Positions 10,397 to 22,161 are shown, counted from the first letter of the stretch. The stretch is 64,000 nucleotides of DNA from Agarophyton chilense (GCA_030374765.1 JARGXX010000092.1:1612001-1676000); one strand, 5' to 3'. Program-made: numbers and translations. Notes: generated by a model not told the origin, from the letters alone.

Positions 10397-10871
10397 GTTT
10401 GCGACTTCGGCTCGAGGGCGCCTGTGTAGGATAGAGTACGAACGTGCTCCACAATGCGGAGGTGGCTAAGGTCCGACCACAGTTGTATGCTTTTCGCATC
10501 AACGGTGATGCGCCGCCGCCAATGATAACGGTGAACGCTGTTCAACGTGAAGCAAAAAACATTTACCTTCGTGGGTAGCCAAGACATGGGTCGTGACAAT
10601 CGAACGGATCAATTTAATTCTATGGAATTAAAATAATAAACCTACCAGCTCAGTATCCGGGGCGTTTGATCGCAGCTCCGGCCCCCATAGCGATTCTGGA
10701 GTTGCTGACGTCGATGTGGAAACTGCTGGCGGGGCATAACACACACGCAGATGCTTGAAAGCGTTTCGACTGGCGCCTCTCGGTTGGCGAGGACTTGTTC
10801 GTTACTCGGCACGACGTTCTCAGTTTTGCTTTATCACGCAATCCGTGCTACCACCTCAGGACTCTCTTGGA
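10397..10871. other. Divergent intergenic region of NUP43-like and YEATS genes
   Basis: Should contain both promoters. A palindromic AATTCTATGGAATT lies near 10615-10630. The plus-strand frame is open upstream of the chosen YEATS start (from 10755), but those residues look unlike any YEATS protein. Nothing else is recognised. Confidence 0.4.
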
Positions 10872-11522
10872 ATGAAGCGAGTCAAGGGCGTCAACCTTCA
10901 CATCCCCGTCGTGCATGGCTCCTATGCCAAACACCTTGGAGATAAGGGCACGGAGTCGCGAAGCCATGAGTGGACTGTTTACCTCAGGCCTTTGCAACCA
11001 GCTGATCTTTCTCATTTTATTCGCCATGTGGAGTTTGTTCTCCACGAGTCTTTTGAACCTCAAGTCCGTCGAGTGACTGAGATGCCATACGAAGTCCAGG
11101 CTTATGGATGGGGAGAATTTGAAATAGTCATACGAGTGTTCTTTCAAGACTCTGCAGAAAAGCCCGTTGAGTTCTTTCACCCACTTCGACTTTTTGAGAA
11201 CTTGGGTGAACCTTCTCCGGATCCAGTGGTTTCGGAACACTACGATGAAATTGTGTTCCAAGACCCCCCAGAAACGCTCCATGGATTGCTCAAGACAATA
11301 CCACACGGTCCAAACTTAAGAATTAAGCAACCGTCCTACCCAATACCAGCTTACTTCAAGGACTTTAGCGGAGCGGAAAGCACTGACCTGAGGAAACTCG
11401 AACATGCAAGACGCAAGTTACGTGAAGAGACTACAAAGCGTCAGTTACGTTATGAGGAGCTTGAGGAAGAACGAGCAGATCTGATGAGACAAATTATTGC
11501 GAAAGGCGGTCGAGTTTCCTAG
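10872..11522 (+). CDS. YEATS-domain protein of the GAS41/YAF9 type
   Basis: Chromatin reader of acylated histone H3, a shared subunit of NuA4 and SWR1-type complexes in yeast and animals. From the Met at 10872 the protein begins MKRVKGVNLHIP, the conserved opening of GAS41/YAF9. It continues with HEWTVYLRP, FVLHESF, the aromatic pocket region YGWGEFEIVIRVFF, FFHPLRLF and SEHYDEIVFQDP. A C-terminal coiled coil (about residues 170-215, RKLEHARRKLREETTKRQ) matches the dimerising tail of the family. It has 216 residues, the usual size. The frame extends 39 codons upstream to 10755, but those residues are unlike the family. It is convergent with the amidase gene, 213 bp away. Confidence 0.9.
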   Translation: MKRVKGVNLHIPVVHGSYAKHLGDKGTESRSHEWTVYLRPLQPADLSHFIRHVEFVLHESFEPQVRRVTEMPYEVQAYGWGEFEIVIRVFFQDSAEKPVEFFHPLRLFENLGEPSPDPVVSEHYDEIVFQDPPETLHGLLKTIPHGPNLRIKQPSYPIPAYFKDFSGAESTDLRKLEHARRKLREETTKRQLRYEELEEERADLMRQIIAKGGRVS

Positions 11523-11735
11523 ACCGAATAAGTCTATTCAAATGGGTTTAGCACTACTATACGTAATCTGAAATGTATCTACATTGTTTAAGAAGTGGTG
11601 CTTGAGAGACATTCAAGCCCGAATAAGCACACCTCACGTCAACAAGGGACAATCTGCTTCGACAGCTTGAGCTCAGGGCAAGCGCCGTTCACCGAATCAT
11701 GAAGCATGAGAATTCATACTATACTTGGCCATTTC

Positions 11736-13494
11736 TTATCCCAACAAAGCGTTCACATTGGCTGCGTCAGCCTCAGTTTGCTTATTGACGATTGCATCTT
11801 CCTCGCTTTCTTCCGGAATAGATTGTTCTCTAGTATGGTCCTCAGACTGTTCAGGTTTCCGCCGTTTCCGCCCACGCTTGTTCGGGACGTATTGCGTGAT
11901 TTCACCGGCATGATACTTCCACCAACATTCCCGAGCTGTGCGATTACAGAGAGGTACGGGGCCAGGTTGGCAGAGCTTGCACTCATATGTGGTTTTGGCG
12001 CGACACACCCAACACCGGCCTCGTGGCCTTCGCTGAGCACTGGCCTTCACATCTCCAATAAATGAGGCCTCATGCAAGTCAAAGGTGTTGCTTACGACTC
12101 TTCTTTGAGCATCATCTACGACGGGTACCATGGTGTGAGAATTGACAAGCGACTCCGGCTCAACTTTCTTCTGAGCCGACGTTAATCCTGGAACCGTAAT
12201 AGCAGCTGGTGCGACACCTACACGCGGTGTGGCGGTGTACGGAGGAAGAGTGGTGGGGGTGCGTCTCTCTTGGGCGAGCACATCCCCTGCTCCTCCGTCG
12301 AAGGTTATGAGTGAAGTGTACAGATCAGGTCTACGATCACGGAAAATACCCCATTGCGCTCGAGCGGTTCTCATTTCATCTAGGTTGTACGTGTGCAAGA
12401 GCACTGTTTCTTGATGGCGGCCAGCGTCTGATACAATGGATCCAGTATGATCGGTCATAAACGACGAACCATAGAAAGTGATTGATATGTCAGATGTGAC
12501 TCCGAGTTCTTTGCCAACACGATTTGCAGCGATAACCGGGATCATATTGGCGGCAGCGTGCCCCTGCATACATTTCTGCCATTGGGAGCATGTATCTAAA
12601 GCTGGGTCCTGAGGCTCGGAACCTATTGCTGTCGGGTAAAGCAAGAGCTCAGCACCTTTGATGGCCATACATCGCGCGGCTTCTGGAAACCATTGGTCCC
12701 AACAAATTCCAACACCAAGAACAGCATATCGAGTTTTGAAAGTTCGAAATCCAGTGTCTCCGGGACTGAAGTAGAACTTTTCCTGGTAGCCTGGACCATC
12801 TGGAATATGTGATTTTCTATAGAGGCCTAATTGGCTACCGTCTGCATCAATCACCACAAGTGAGTTAAAAAATACATTGCTGAGGAAAGAATACAAATAC
12901 AAAGTGAGAATGGTTAAAGGTTAGAGTCAATGATATTTTATGCTGCGCATGCAATGTGTTTTTAAGATGATGATATGCTCGAAAAGCTTGCATCGTTATG
13001 TGACGCATTTGCGAGTAGAAACAACCGGTTAATGATTCAACTTACTTTGAACGCTCATAAAAGCTGATCGGGAGGACAACACTTAGCTCGCGTGCAAGGC
13101 TCTGAAAACGAATGATGTACGACTTTTCATCTTCTAGAGATACTGCGAGACGGGAGCAATCCATCTGATCGATCGGAAAATAAAGCGATGCAAAAAGTTC
13201 TTGGAGCAGGACGATGTTGGCACCCTTGCGCGCGGCATCGCGAATGAGACTCTCGGCTCGTCGACAGTTGGACTCTATATCATTGGTGCAGGAGAATTGG
13301 ATGGCGGCGACGGTGATGACACGCTGGGGAGCGGTGGCGACGGCCGCCGCCACCGTGGCGGCGCTGGCCATGAACCGCGGCCGCGCGAACGGGAATGACG
13401 CGATAGCGGTGCCGAAAGCCCTCCTGGCGTGAGGAAGGCAAACCACGTTCGCCCCGATGAGTCCGTGCCAACGTAGAAGCAGTGCCCACCGCAA
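11736..13494 (-). CDS. N-carbamoylputrescine amidase (nitrilase family) with a C-terminal Cys-rich extension
   Basis: Hydrolyses N-carbamoylputrescine to putrescine in the arginine-agmatine route of polyamine synthesis. Spliced as join(13046..13494, 11736..12879). The 166-bp intron has donor GTAAGT and acceptor CCTCAG and restores the frame exactly (ERS-N-NVFFNS). The catalytic triad is visible: Glu in LLQELF, Lys in YRKSHIPDGPGYQEKFYF, Cys in GVGICWDQWFPE. The enzyme domain ends at RDRRPDLYTSLITFDG, where family members normally stop. Here the frame continues about 190 residues through a Pro/Thr linker, a Cys/His cluster (CWVCRAKTTYECKLC, LCNRTARECWWKYH; 11,910-12,014) and a basic then acidic tail. 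The first Met (13494) gives a possible organelle leader; Met42 (13371) is the alternative start. Confidence 0.88.
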
Positions 13495-14090
13495 ACCCCG
13501 ATGCAGACCACTGGGAGGAGTTCGGACCGCGCCCCAGGCGCCTAAGTACAGTGCGCACAGTAGAGCCAGGACCGGGACTCTGGCACGACGGACAGCAGAA
13601 CCGAAGCAAAGAAAACTACCAAATCGGTTTGAAACATAAACTTTTAATTTTGGCCATCAACCACTGGTTTTCGCTGCGCTCTCGACCACCACGTGTGTAC
13701 CGTTGATACCAAAGATAAGGATTAGCGACCCTTACCTCGTGTGCAAGCCTAAGAATGTATGTTTCTGTGAGAGCCCGATTAGATCTTCTTTCGTACACTG
13801 GCGACTCAAGTAGATACGCATACAAGCGGTGTTCCTCCCTATCTCTAGTCTCTAGAGCTTTACACGTTGCTCTGGGTAGAGCTCTGGTACTCTTGGCAGG
13901 AACGAGCCTCGTGCCATATACCTTGACGGTAGCGAGTCTACGAGCCATAACGACATCATCTTCGTCAAGCAAGACCGTCGCCCGATACCTAACGCTTCCT
14001 TCAAAATCTGAGTATTGCAGGTAGTGATATACGGTTACTTTTATGTACATCGAAAAGCCCTAAGAGGAAATTGGCCCCTGGGCATGAAGG
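13495..14090. other. Spacer between the amidase and RPB2 genes, with an unproven open frame
   Basis: A minus-strand frame of 144 codons (13,616-14,050) and an overlapping plus-strand frame of 89 codons (13,755-14,024) are both open. Neither resembles a known protein, and they exclude each other as evidence. The minus frame would lie between the RPB2 stop and the amidase start with little room for a promoter. I do not call either as a gene. Confidence 0.3.
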
Positions 14091-17000
14091 CTAATTTACC
14101 GCCTTGCGCTTCTTTTTTGGTAGCTCTTCCTTTTTGACCATGAGCCGGGGAGCCACTGACATTGCCATTAGCTCCTGGAAAAGGAGCTTGCATGCGTACG
14201 GAATGTAAACCTGGCTGATGGCTGTGCTGTTATTGCAATTTCGGCAATGAAACGTGTTTTTTCGCAGATCTGCAATGGCAAAAAGGCCGCATAGATCACA
14301 GACATGAACTCGGTACTTATCGCTCATGTCCATGAGACGTTCCCGCAAAAAGCTTGCTCCGCCATGCGAAATAAGACAATCGCGCTCCATTTCTCCAAAT
14401 CGAAGGCCACCTCCTCTTGCACGACCCTCCAGTGGTTGTTGAGTCAACAAAGTTACCGGACCAGTTGCCCGAGAATGTATTTTATCATCCACCATATGCT
14501 TTAAACGTTGATAATACGTAGGACCCAGAAAAATATGAGCTTCTAGTGGTCTGCCAGTGTGCCCATTGTGCATGAGCTCCCAACCATGTGGTTGATATCC
14601 AGCTTCAAGAAGACGTTTCCCAATATCTTCAACAGTGATGCTAGTGAACGGGGTTGCATCCCCTTCAGTACCCTTAATGGCAGATACTTTCCCTAGCAAA
14701 CATTCAATTAATTGGCCAATCGTCATTCGAGATGGGATAGCATGTGGGTTAACGATGATGTCTGGAATTATTCCTTCTGATGTAAAAGGCATATCTTCTT
14801 GTCTATAGGTAATTCCAATTGTTCCTTTCTGACCATGTCTCGATGAGAATTTGTCTCCTATCTGAGGCTTTCTTACAGAACGTAGCCTTACCGAGACAAA
14901 TCTGGCACCTTCTTCATTCATTGCCAACAGTACTTTGTCAACTACACCGTTCTCAGTTGATTTTGCACCTTGAGAAAGATCTTTTTTCGTCTTCGCACCC
15001 GCAAGTTTTGCAACGCTCTCTGTACCCGGGGGAGCTCCTGGAGTTTCAGTGAGAGGAGTAACTTTGCCGACGAGAATATCATTTCCGGCAATGCGAGTCC
15101 CTTCGCACACTAAACCATCCGCATCAAGCTTGTCATACGCCCCAGGTTTCATACCCACACAGTCATGATAATCAGGAACCTCAAAGCGCTCTTGAACGCC
15201 TGCAAGGTGTCTTTTCTCCTCATTACGGAAACTCCTAAAGTACACGGATCGGAATAGGCCCCGATCAATCCCTGACTGGGACATAATCACGGAATCTTCC
15301 TGATTATAACCAGAGTAACAAGCGATTGCGACACACGCATTGATGCCGGAGGGCAAAGTTCGGAACTTCAAATGTTGCATGGCCCTCGTACAAACAAGTG
15401 GCTTTTGGGGGTAATATAACACGTGAGCCTGCGTATCCATTCTCAAACTGAAGTTCGTTATGTAAACACCCATGGCTTGCTTCCCCATAGCTGATTGGTA
15501 TGTGTTACGAGGACTTTGGTTATGATCAGGGAATGGAATGATTGATCCACACACACCAAGAATCATGGCAGGGTGAATCTCACAGTGAGTGTAAATTGCG
15601 GAATGGTTCTTCTTTTCCAAGTCACTGATAAGCATCGCAATCATGATTGTTTCCTCCTCCTCACAGTCTACGTACTCAATTAGCCCTAGAACTAGTAAGC
15701 TGTGAAAGGCGCGAATGTCCTGATCAAAGTATTGACTTCCTTCATCCTCTGCGCTAGCGAGGGCTAGAACGTGACGCCTTCGTATCTTGAGCTGTGGTTT
15801 ACGCCAACCACGTTCGTCTTGTTTCTGTTTGTCCTGCTCAACGACGAACAAGGGTCGACAAATACGACCAGCATCCGTATAAATTCGAAGTTCTCGCCGT
15901 TGATGATCCATAACAATAGAAACTTCAAAGTTTATATCACCTTTCCTTCGCAGGCTCCTCAACGTATCTGCCAAACCTTCCGCTTTGTGGTGGATTCCTA
16001 CCCATGCCCCATTCACAAACACCTTAGTCGCTTTAGCTACTTGGCCAGGGGCAATTTCCATTAGCTGATGTGTACTCCATTCTTCGAGAAAGATTTGCAC
16101 AGGCTCTGCCTGTGACCCTACAGAGATGTAGGCCATCAAAGCCAGATTCTTAACCAATCCACAAGCTTGCCCTTCAGGGGTTTCCGCTGGACAGATCATG
16201 CCCCAGTGAGTGTTGTGAAGCTGCCGAGGCTTTGCAAGCTTTCCTTCTCTACCAATAGGTGAATTCATTCTGCGGAGATGAGAAAGAGAAGATGCAAACG
16301 TTAGTCGGCTTAGTACTTGCGAGACCCCTGTCTTTGTAGGAGCACCGCCGGCTGAGTTCCAGTTTCCGGTGGAAAGAGCATATTTGAGCCCATTGGTAAT
16401 AATAGAAGACTTAACAAGAGAGTTAAGATCTACATCACCACCTGCATTTATAATTCTCTTTGCATTGGCCCTAACATCTTTCATTAGCTTTCGCAGCAGT
16501 TGTCTGAATAAAGTCGTTAACAGTGGTCCTGCCAGATCCAACCTTTTGTTACCATAATGATCACGGTCATCTTCACGCTGCCTACCAAGTGCCACATGCA
16601 GTAGCTTGTTCACCATGTAGCCCAAATAGTATGATTTCTTCATTTCAGAACCAGGTTCAGTTCCAATGTGAGGGAGAAGCTCTAGTTGCAATACATCTCT
16701 TCCATACTTTATACGATCTGCTCGAGAAAGGCCTCCCTTTCCGGGACCTCTTCTGCCTATAAAGTCAAGGGCGCTTAGAACATCACGAATATCTTGTGCT
16801 TCTTCTATGGAAGGCATGACAGAAGTCATGAGTTCATCGTCTGATAAATCGTAACAGATGTGACTCATGACTTCTTTGTCATTGGCGCATCCTAATGCGC
16901 GGAAAAGAACTACCACAGGTATTTCCTCGCGTATGTTCGGCACTTGACAATGAATCGTTGAGCCTGAAAGCCCATCCCTTCCTTTTCCACGAGATTTGAG

Positions 17001-17956
17001 TTTCACTTGGAGAGAGGTCGTTGGTCTGTTGCTTGCTTCGGACGCAGATCGAACTTCAGCCACATGAGAATAGGTGGACGGCATGGACTTGACGAACACG
17101 AAACAGTGGTTAGTGGACATTCGTTCCTGAGCGAGCAGTACTTTCTCAGAACCATTGATAACAAAGTATCCACCCTGATCCACATGACATTCGCCCATTT
17201 TGTTCAGTTCTTTATCGGTTTTCAGATCAGCCAACAGGCAGAATCTCGATCGCAGCATGAGGGGAATTCTTCCGAAGAATACCGGCTTTGTCTCTTGACC
17301 AAGCTGAACCTCCTCTCCAGTGTCAGGGTTAACTTCCAATTCGGTTTTCGAAATCTCACAGTACAAGGGCGCCGCATATGTCAAGCTTCTCAGTCGGGCT
17401 TGGTTGGGGTAAAGAAGCTGAGCTTCACCAGTGGATTCTTGAAACACTGGACGACCCATACGAAGTTGACCAAATCTTATTATAACTCGTTTTGCAGTCA
17501 CTTGCTCTATCTCTCCGGGTAAGTGCTGGTCTTCGGAAATGATTTCAATATCCGGTGATTGATCCACAAGATCCTGTTAGAGAAATCACAAAAGGTAAGA
17601 GGCAATATATATGCCTAATGTTAGTTGTCGTTCCGGTGTCATGCTTCTGTTTGAGGTTCGCTAGAAATGTGTTCGAAGATCTTCGGTCTTACCTGCATGG
17701 TATTTGTCATGAAGACATCGTACGAATCAAGTTGTTGGCCAACAAGTCCTCTTGTCTTGAAATGAGAAGCGATGACAGTCCATGCATCTTCTTCTGTTAT
17801 TGGGTCATCTTCTTCCTCAATCGCTTCATCTGATTCTTCGGCAAATCCATCTCCATTCAAATAATCCGTTTCCCTACCCTGAACTTCATATTCATGGTCT
17901 CTTGACGCATCATAGTATCCATTGTTGTGCACGGATGGTCTAGCTTCGACTTGCAT
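14091..17956 (-). CDS. RPB2: RNA polymerase II second-largest subunit RPB2
   Basis: Catalytic core subunit of nuclear RNA polymerase II. Spliced as join(17693..17956, 14091..17573). The 119-bp intron (donor GTAAGA, acceptor CTAACAG) joins NTMQ to DLVDQSPD. Exon 1 carries an acidic N-terminus and ITEEDAWTVIASHF with GLVGQQLDSYDVF, the RPB2 opening. Later blocks include LYPNQARLRSLTY, GGYFVINGSEKVLLAQE, CPAETPEGQACGLVKNLAL, the active-site region GYNQEDSVIMSQ, GDKFSSRHGQKGTIG and the C-terminal clamp zinc site (CDLCG, then CRNCN). At about 1,248 residues it is slightly longer than yeast RPB2, mainly at the acidic N-terminus. It contains GDK and hybrid-binding motifs throughout with no break. 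Divergent from the BAF60 gene. Confidence 0.96.
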
Positions 17957-18639
17957 ACCGCTCTTTGAGTTAATGAATTCTTATTTGGAGCAATAGGGAA
18001 CGTTTTAGGCGCTCCGTGCTCTGCTCAAGAGAAGGAGAGTTCACTTTGATGTTGGCCCGTGATCGAATTCAGATTGTCGAAGTTTGCAGCAGACGAAGTG
18101 GTGTGATGTTTTCTCAGGACTTCAACACGTTTTCAAAAGATAACGTAGGTGATTCTGAAACGTTCGTTGACAACCGCAGAAGGGGCTGTGAGCGAAACCA
18201 GTTCAGTTCCGGGATGAGTCGCTGAAAGAAGGACGGAGGACGGGGTTAGCGTTTCCCGCTAAACTTTGAGAGCCCAGGAAAGGATGTAGAAAAATACTGT
18301 ACTTGGTGACCTATCAAGTTGAGAAGGTTGTACAACAGTACAGCTCAGCACGCTGGCAACGCAAGTTCAACCGTTGAACAGACCTCAATTTGCACAGTGA
18401 TGTTTCCTGTTTTTTAAATTAACCGCCCCATGCCTCCATGTAAATTCTGTTGGCAACGAAAAGTTAGAGCAAGTACTTCTTGTCTGCAAGTAGTCTCGCT
18501 GCAAATTGAAGCGTTTCGTAGGTCTCCATCGGGAGAACAGTTCCTAGTTTCCGTCTAAATCGTATATCAGGCCTGACCTAGGTTTGAGTCGAGCTTGCGA
18601 AACGTGACGTAACAAGCGGGCACTCAAACGCTTGGTCAA
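17957..18639. other. Divergent intergenic region of RPB2 and BAF60 genes
   Basis: About 680 bp that should contain both promoters. No coding frame or repeat is recognised. Confidence 0.4.
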
Positions 18640-20154
18640 ATGCTTCCCAGCATGGAAATTTCAGGAGAAAAAGAAGATGCCCTTAACTCCGAAAGCGACG
18701 TGGGAAGAGCAGCGGCAGATTTCTTAGCATCTGCCTCTGAGCGTCGAAAACGAGCGCGTGCCTCCCTGGGGCCAGGGGGAGAACCAGCTCGGAAGCGCCA
18801 CGTTTCTTCGCATCCGTCCAAGGTGAATGTCGAGGCGGCCCGAAAGTCGGCGGTGACTCTCTCGGGCGAATCCCCGGCATACAAAAAGCTCATGGAAATG
18901 GAGGAGCGTCTTGATCTAGCACTCATGCGCAAACAACAAGACATCAAGGAGATGCTAAAATCACAATTCTTTTCCGAAAAGCGCGTTTTCAGACTTTATG
19001 TCTTTAACACATACCGATCGCAGCCTCAGACTCCAGGAGTCACGTCAGAAGATGTCGCGTCCTGGTCTCTGCGCATTCAAGGTCAACTACTGCCGAAAAA
19101 AGATCCATCAAACGATAGGGAACGAGGCGATGTGGGTGAATACCAAGCTACTGGGGTGCCGGGTCTCACAACAACACCTGGACCGCTTGGAGTGTCATCA
19201 GGAGAAACGCCATCAACCATACCTGGCGCATATCAGACATCAGAGCCCGCCAGTGTGTTGATTGGTCCTCCACCTAAGTGCTCTGATATATTCAGCAAAG
19301 TTATTGTTGAGCTTGACAAGGATCTATATCCGGAAAATAATATGATTGAATGGAAGCGGAAGGATGGAGAGCCTTCTTCAAATGGCTTTGAAATATCACG
19401 GGCCGGATCAAAAGAATTCACAGCGAAGATTTATCTTTTTGTAGATCATAAACCAGAGCAATTTCGCATATCATGGCCTTTGTCACGTCTGATCGGAGTT
19501 AAGAAGGAGACAAAGAAAAATATTTATAATAGCGTATGGCAATACGTGAAAAAGAACAGGCTTCAATGCGTCGACGACCGCACAGCCGTTCGCTTGGATA
19601 CCGGTTTAAAGACTCTTCTTGGCCCTGTCAACCAGACTGTTGAGGTGATGAAGCTGCAACAATTATTCGCAATCATCAAGAGCCATATGGGCCCACTGGA
19701 ACCTGTGCAAATTGAGTACGAGGTAAGGCTAAGTGGAGATGTGGTGGACAATCAGGATTGCTACGACATCGAAGTGAACGTACAGGACACAAGTTTGATT
19801 GAATCTGCTCGAAAGGCTGGGACATTTGGCCTGGGTCTCCCGCAATCAACGGAATATGAGGCACTCAGTGAAAAGCATATGGTTGCTCTTCAGAAGATTG
19901 CCGAGCATAAAAAGCGAAGGGATTTCTTCGTGGGCTTTTGCTCCAACCCAGTCCAATTCATTAATCACCTTATTCTGAGTCAAACTAGGGACTTGAAGGT
20001 GTTGGGTGGCAGTACTGGTAGAAACCCTGAAGAAGAACGCAGAGCATCTTTTTACCAACAACAGTGGGTGTATGAAGCAGTACCTCGATATTTGCTAAGA
20101 AAGGCAATTGCGGACACTGCTGAGGAAACTGTTGAGAGCGTCCTCAAAAGTTAG
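18640..20154 (+). CDS. BAF60/SMARCD-type subunit of a SWI/SNF chromatin remodeller (SWIB domain)
   Basis: Structural subunit of SWI/SNF remodelling complexes (animal SMARCD, yeast Swp73/Rsc6). 504 residues. The N-terminal third is disordered and basic, then MEERLDLALMRKQQDIKE and the conserved LRLYVFNTY-like block (RLYVFNTYRSQPQ) appear. A W-x-L-R-I-Q-G segment follows. The SWIB/MDM2-like domain spans about residues 264-350 (RISWPLSRLIGVKKETK, IYNSVWQYVKKNRLQ). The C-terminal half has QIEYEVRLSGD and FFVGFCSNPVQFINHLI with SQTRDLKVL, all typical of BAF60. A second Met at codon 5 is possible. Uninterrupted by introns. Confidence 0.92.
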   Translation: MLPSMEISGEKEDALNSESDVGRAAADFLASASERRKRARASLGPGGEPARKRHVSSHPSKVNVEAARKSAVTLSGESPAYKKLMEMEERLDLALMRKQQDIKEMLKSQFFSEKRVFRLYVFNTYRSQPQTPGVTSEDVASWSLRIQGQLLPKKDPSNDRERGDVGEYQATGVPGLTTTPGPLGVSSGETPSTIPGAYQTSEPASVLIGPPPKCSDIFSKVIVELDKDLYPENNMIEWKRKDGEPSSNGFEISRAGSKEFTAKIYLFVDHKPEQFRISWPLSRLIGVKKETKKNIYNSVWQYVKKNRLQCVDDRTAVRLDTGLKTLLGPVNQTVEVMKLQQLFAIIKSHMGPLEPVQIEYEVRLSGDVVDNQDCYDIEVNVQDTSLIESARKAGTFGLGLPQSTEYEALSEKHMVALQKIAEHKKRRDFFVGFCSNPVQFINHLILSQTRDLKVLGGSTGRNPEEERRASFYQQQWVYEAVPRYLLRKAIADTAEETVESVLKS

Positions 20155-21165
20155 CCGGTTGAGAAAATAAACCAATTTAAAGTGAGTCACTTGCTGCCAC
20201 TAGACAGGTTGATGGGGTTTCCACCCTGGGCGCGGTCATCTTCTCCGTCAATCCTCATGATGTTCGGAAAGACCCCATGGAACATGACTTTTGGCTTTCT
20301 ATAGCTCTGAAATTCAGAAACTCCTACCTCTCAGATGTTGGGGACTTAATATTTTCCTTTGGATACAACTGGAGTTCTGGAACGTGAATTACTAACAGTA
20401 TTCTTGCATTTCTCTCAGAACGGCCTAATCATATCCGATATTACTGGCCTTCCATTGTAGTTGAGCACAGAAACGTACATTCTAGCTTACTATGCAGTCG
20501 TGAGCTAGAAGAGAGGTCGGTGTTGGAAGTTAGGTGTTTCCAAGGAAGTGTGAAGGCTTCTGCCATAGATGTATGCCACGAAAGGCCCACTGCGTTGCCT
20601 CGTCGTTCCTCGTTCGTATTCGAACGCGTTCAACATCAAATTTTGGACCAGCCGCATCCAAACCCCGGTGCACGACACGTCAAAGTTTTGTAAGACCCCG
20701 ACCAAAATTCGGTCCAGCTTTCGAAAGCAATCGTAGAGACTAGAGAGTGAGATGGGTTTCATAACGAGGTCCGTAGCGATATTTGTGACCAAAACTCGTT
20801 CTGTAGGATTAATACAAGAAGTAGAAGACCTTAAAAAGTGGGTCAGAGGCGTTAAGTTCGAGCTTTGATTCTGCGGGCCGGTTTTTGATTTTCGGAACGG
20901 GAATACGCCCCGTGTCGTTTTCTGTTTTTAGTGCAAACGTTTGTCTACTTTTGGAGCTTGCACCTCAAGTAGAGAAGCATGAACAATGCGACCATGATTG
21001 ACACGAATATTTCCTTGCGAGAAGAATCCTTACTCAGAGAAAGAGTGACTGCCCTCTGTTGCCAAAAACCGAACGAATTGTGACAACGCCATTCCAAAGT
21101 CTGACCCCGCTTCTTGTGTAACAGGCTTCCTCTTTGCAGGCTGATTAAACAGCCAATCTTCTGCA
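20155..21165. other. Gene-free stretch of about 1 kb between two rightward genes
   Basis: Only short frames on both strands, none recognisable. It should include the BAF60 3' end and the promoter of the Clp-like gene. No RNA gene or element end is seen. Confidence 0.4.
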
Positions 21166-22161
21166 ATGGACGTTCAGGGCGACCAGCCATCCCGTTCCAC
21201 TGGGAGTCGTGATGAATTTGCAATGCTCCTTGCCTATCCTCACGTTTACTGCATTTCGGACCGCGTACAGGATGAGGTATTATTCCCCTTCGAAGGATAT
21301 GACGATATTCTTGACGAGACCCTTCACGCCATATCCAAGGGAAATTCTGTACTACTTGTTGGTGAGCCTGGCATTGGAAAGCGTTCCATATCCCTAGGTC
21401 TTGCTCGTCGTCTTGCGTCGTTGGACACAGACTCCGGAAACCCCATTTATTCTCGCAGTGTGTATACATTATCGCTTGGAAATTGCTTCTGGAGCGGCGG
21501 CTCCAAGGACGCTCGACAAATGCAGCAAACCATATGTGAAATTCTTTCGCACGTCGAGCGAGCAGGACCAGAACACATCGTACTATGCATAGACGATGTG
21601 GATATCCTTGGTTTCGTTGATCGAATTGTTAATGAAGAAGGCCAAGCACAAGCAGAGCAACATCCTGTTTCGCTGGAAAACATGCTTCGCTTTCTTTTAT
21701 TCGGCAGGAAAGTTATCTGTTTGTGCACATGTATTCGAAGTGCTTACAAGAGATTAATAGAATCTGATACTTACTACGATGAGAAGTTCACTAAGTCATT
21801 TCGCGTGATTCATATGAAACCCCCGAATATATCAACATCGATGCGGATAGTGGCCGCACATAAGACACGTATAGAGCAGATGCATGAGGTTTCCATCACC
21901 AATGGCGCAGTGTCTGCAGCTGTAATATGTGCAGATCGGTATGTCACACATCGCGCGCTTCCAGAGAAAGCCATTGATATTTTAGCTGAGGCTTGCGACG
22001 TAGCCCGCTCACGAATATCCACAGGCGTCGAAAGCGGACGCAGTTCTCTTGGTACATGTGTTTCTGTAGAGAGAGGGGATGTCGAACGTCTGATATTCAA
22101 TTGGTGTGGCGTAACCGTTCGACAACTAGGAGAGTACATCAGTGCTGCTAACACTAGCTAG
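21166..22161 (+). CDS. Single-ring Clp/Hsp100-like AAA+ protein with altered catalytic motifs
   Basis: 331 residues aligning with the first ATPase domain of ClpB/ClpC-type Hsp100 proteins. Walker A is GEPGIGKRS (66-74). A Walker B-like IVLCIDD (138-144) has Asp where family members carry the catalytic Glu of DE. The small-domain signature LPEKAIDILAEACDVA matches the LPDKAIDLIDEAA of ClpB. After it comes WCGVTVRQLGE, like the W-x-G-I-P-V linker. The ERRFQ arginine-finger segment of ClpB is replaced by DEKFTKSF, so that Arg appears absent. The sensor region reads CTCIRSAY instead of GATT. There is no N-terminal Clp repeat, no middle domain and no second ATPase ring. It may be a non-hydrolysing regulatory paralogue; the function is unknown. 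Confidence 0.75.
   Translation: MDVQGDQPSRSTGSRDEFAMLLAYPHVYCISDRVQDEVLFPFEGYDDILDETLHAISKGNSVLLVGEPGIGKRSISLGLARRLASLDTDSGNPIYSRSVYTLSLGNCFWSGGSKDARQMQQTICEILSHVERAGPEHIVLCIDDVDILGFVDRIVNEEGQAQAEQHPVSLENMLRFLLFGRKVICLCTCIRSAYKRLIESDTYYDEKFTKSFRVIHMKPPNISTSMRIVAAHKTRIEQMHEVSITNGAVSAAVICADRYVTHRALPEKAIDILAEACDVARSRISTGVESGRSSLGTCVSVERGDVERLIFNWCGVTVRQLGEYISAANTS

Noticed and set aside
13616-14050. 144-codon minus-strand frame between the amidase and RPB2 genes
   Set aside because: No family resemblance, and an overlapping plus-strand frame is equally open; not enough to call a gene.
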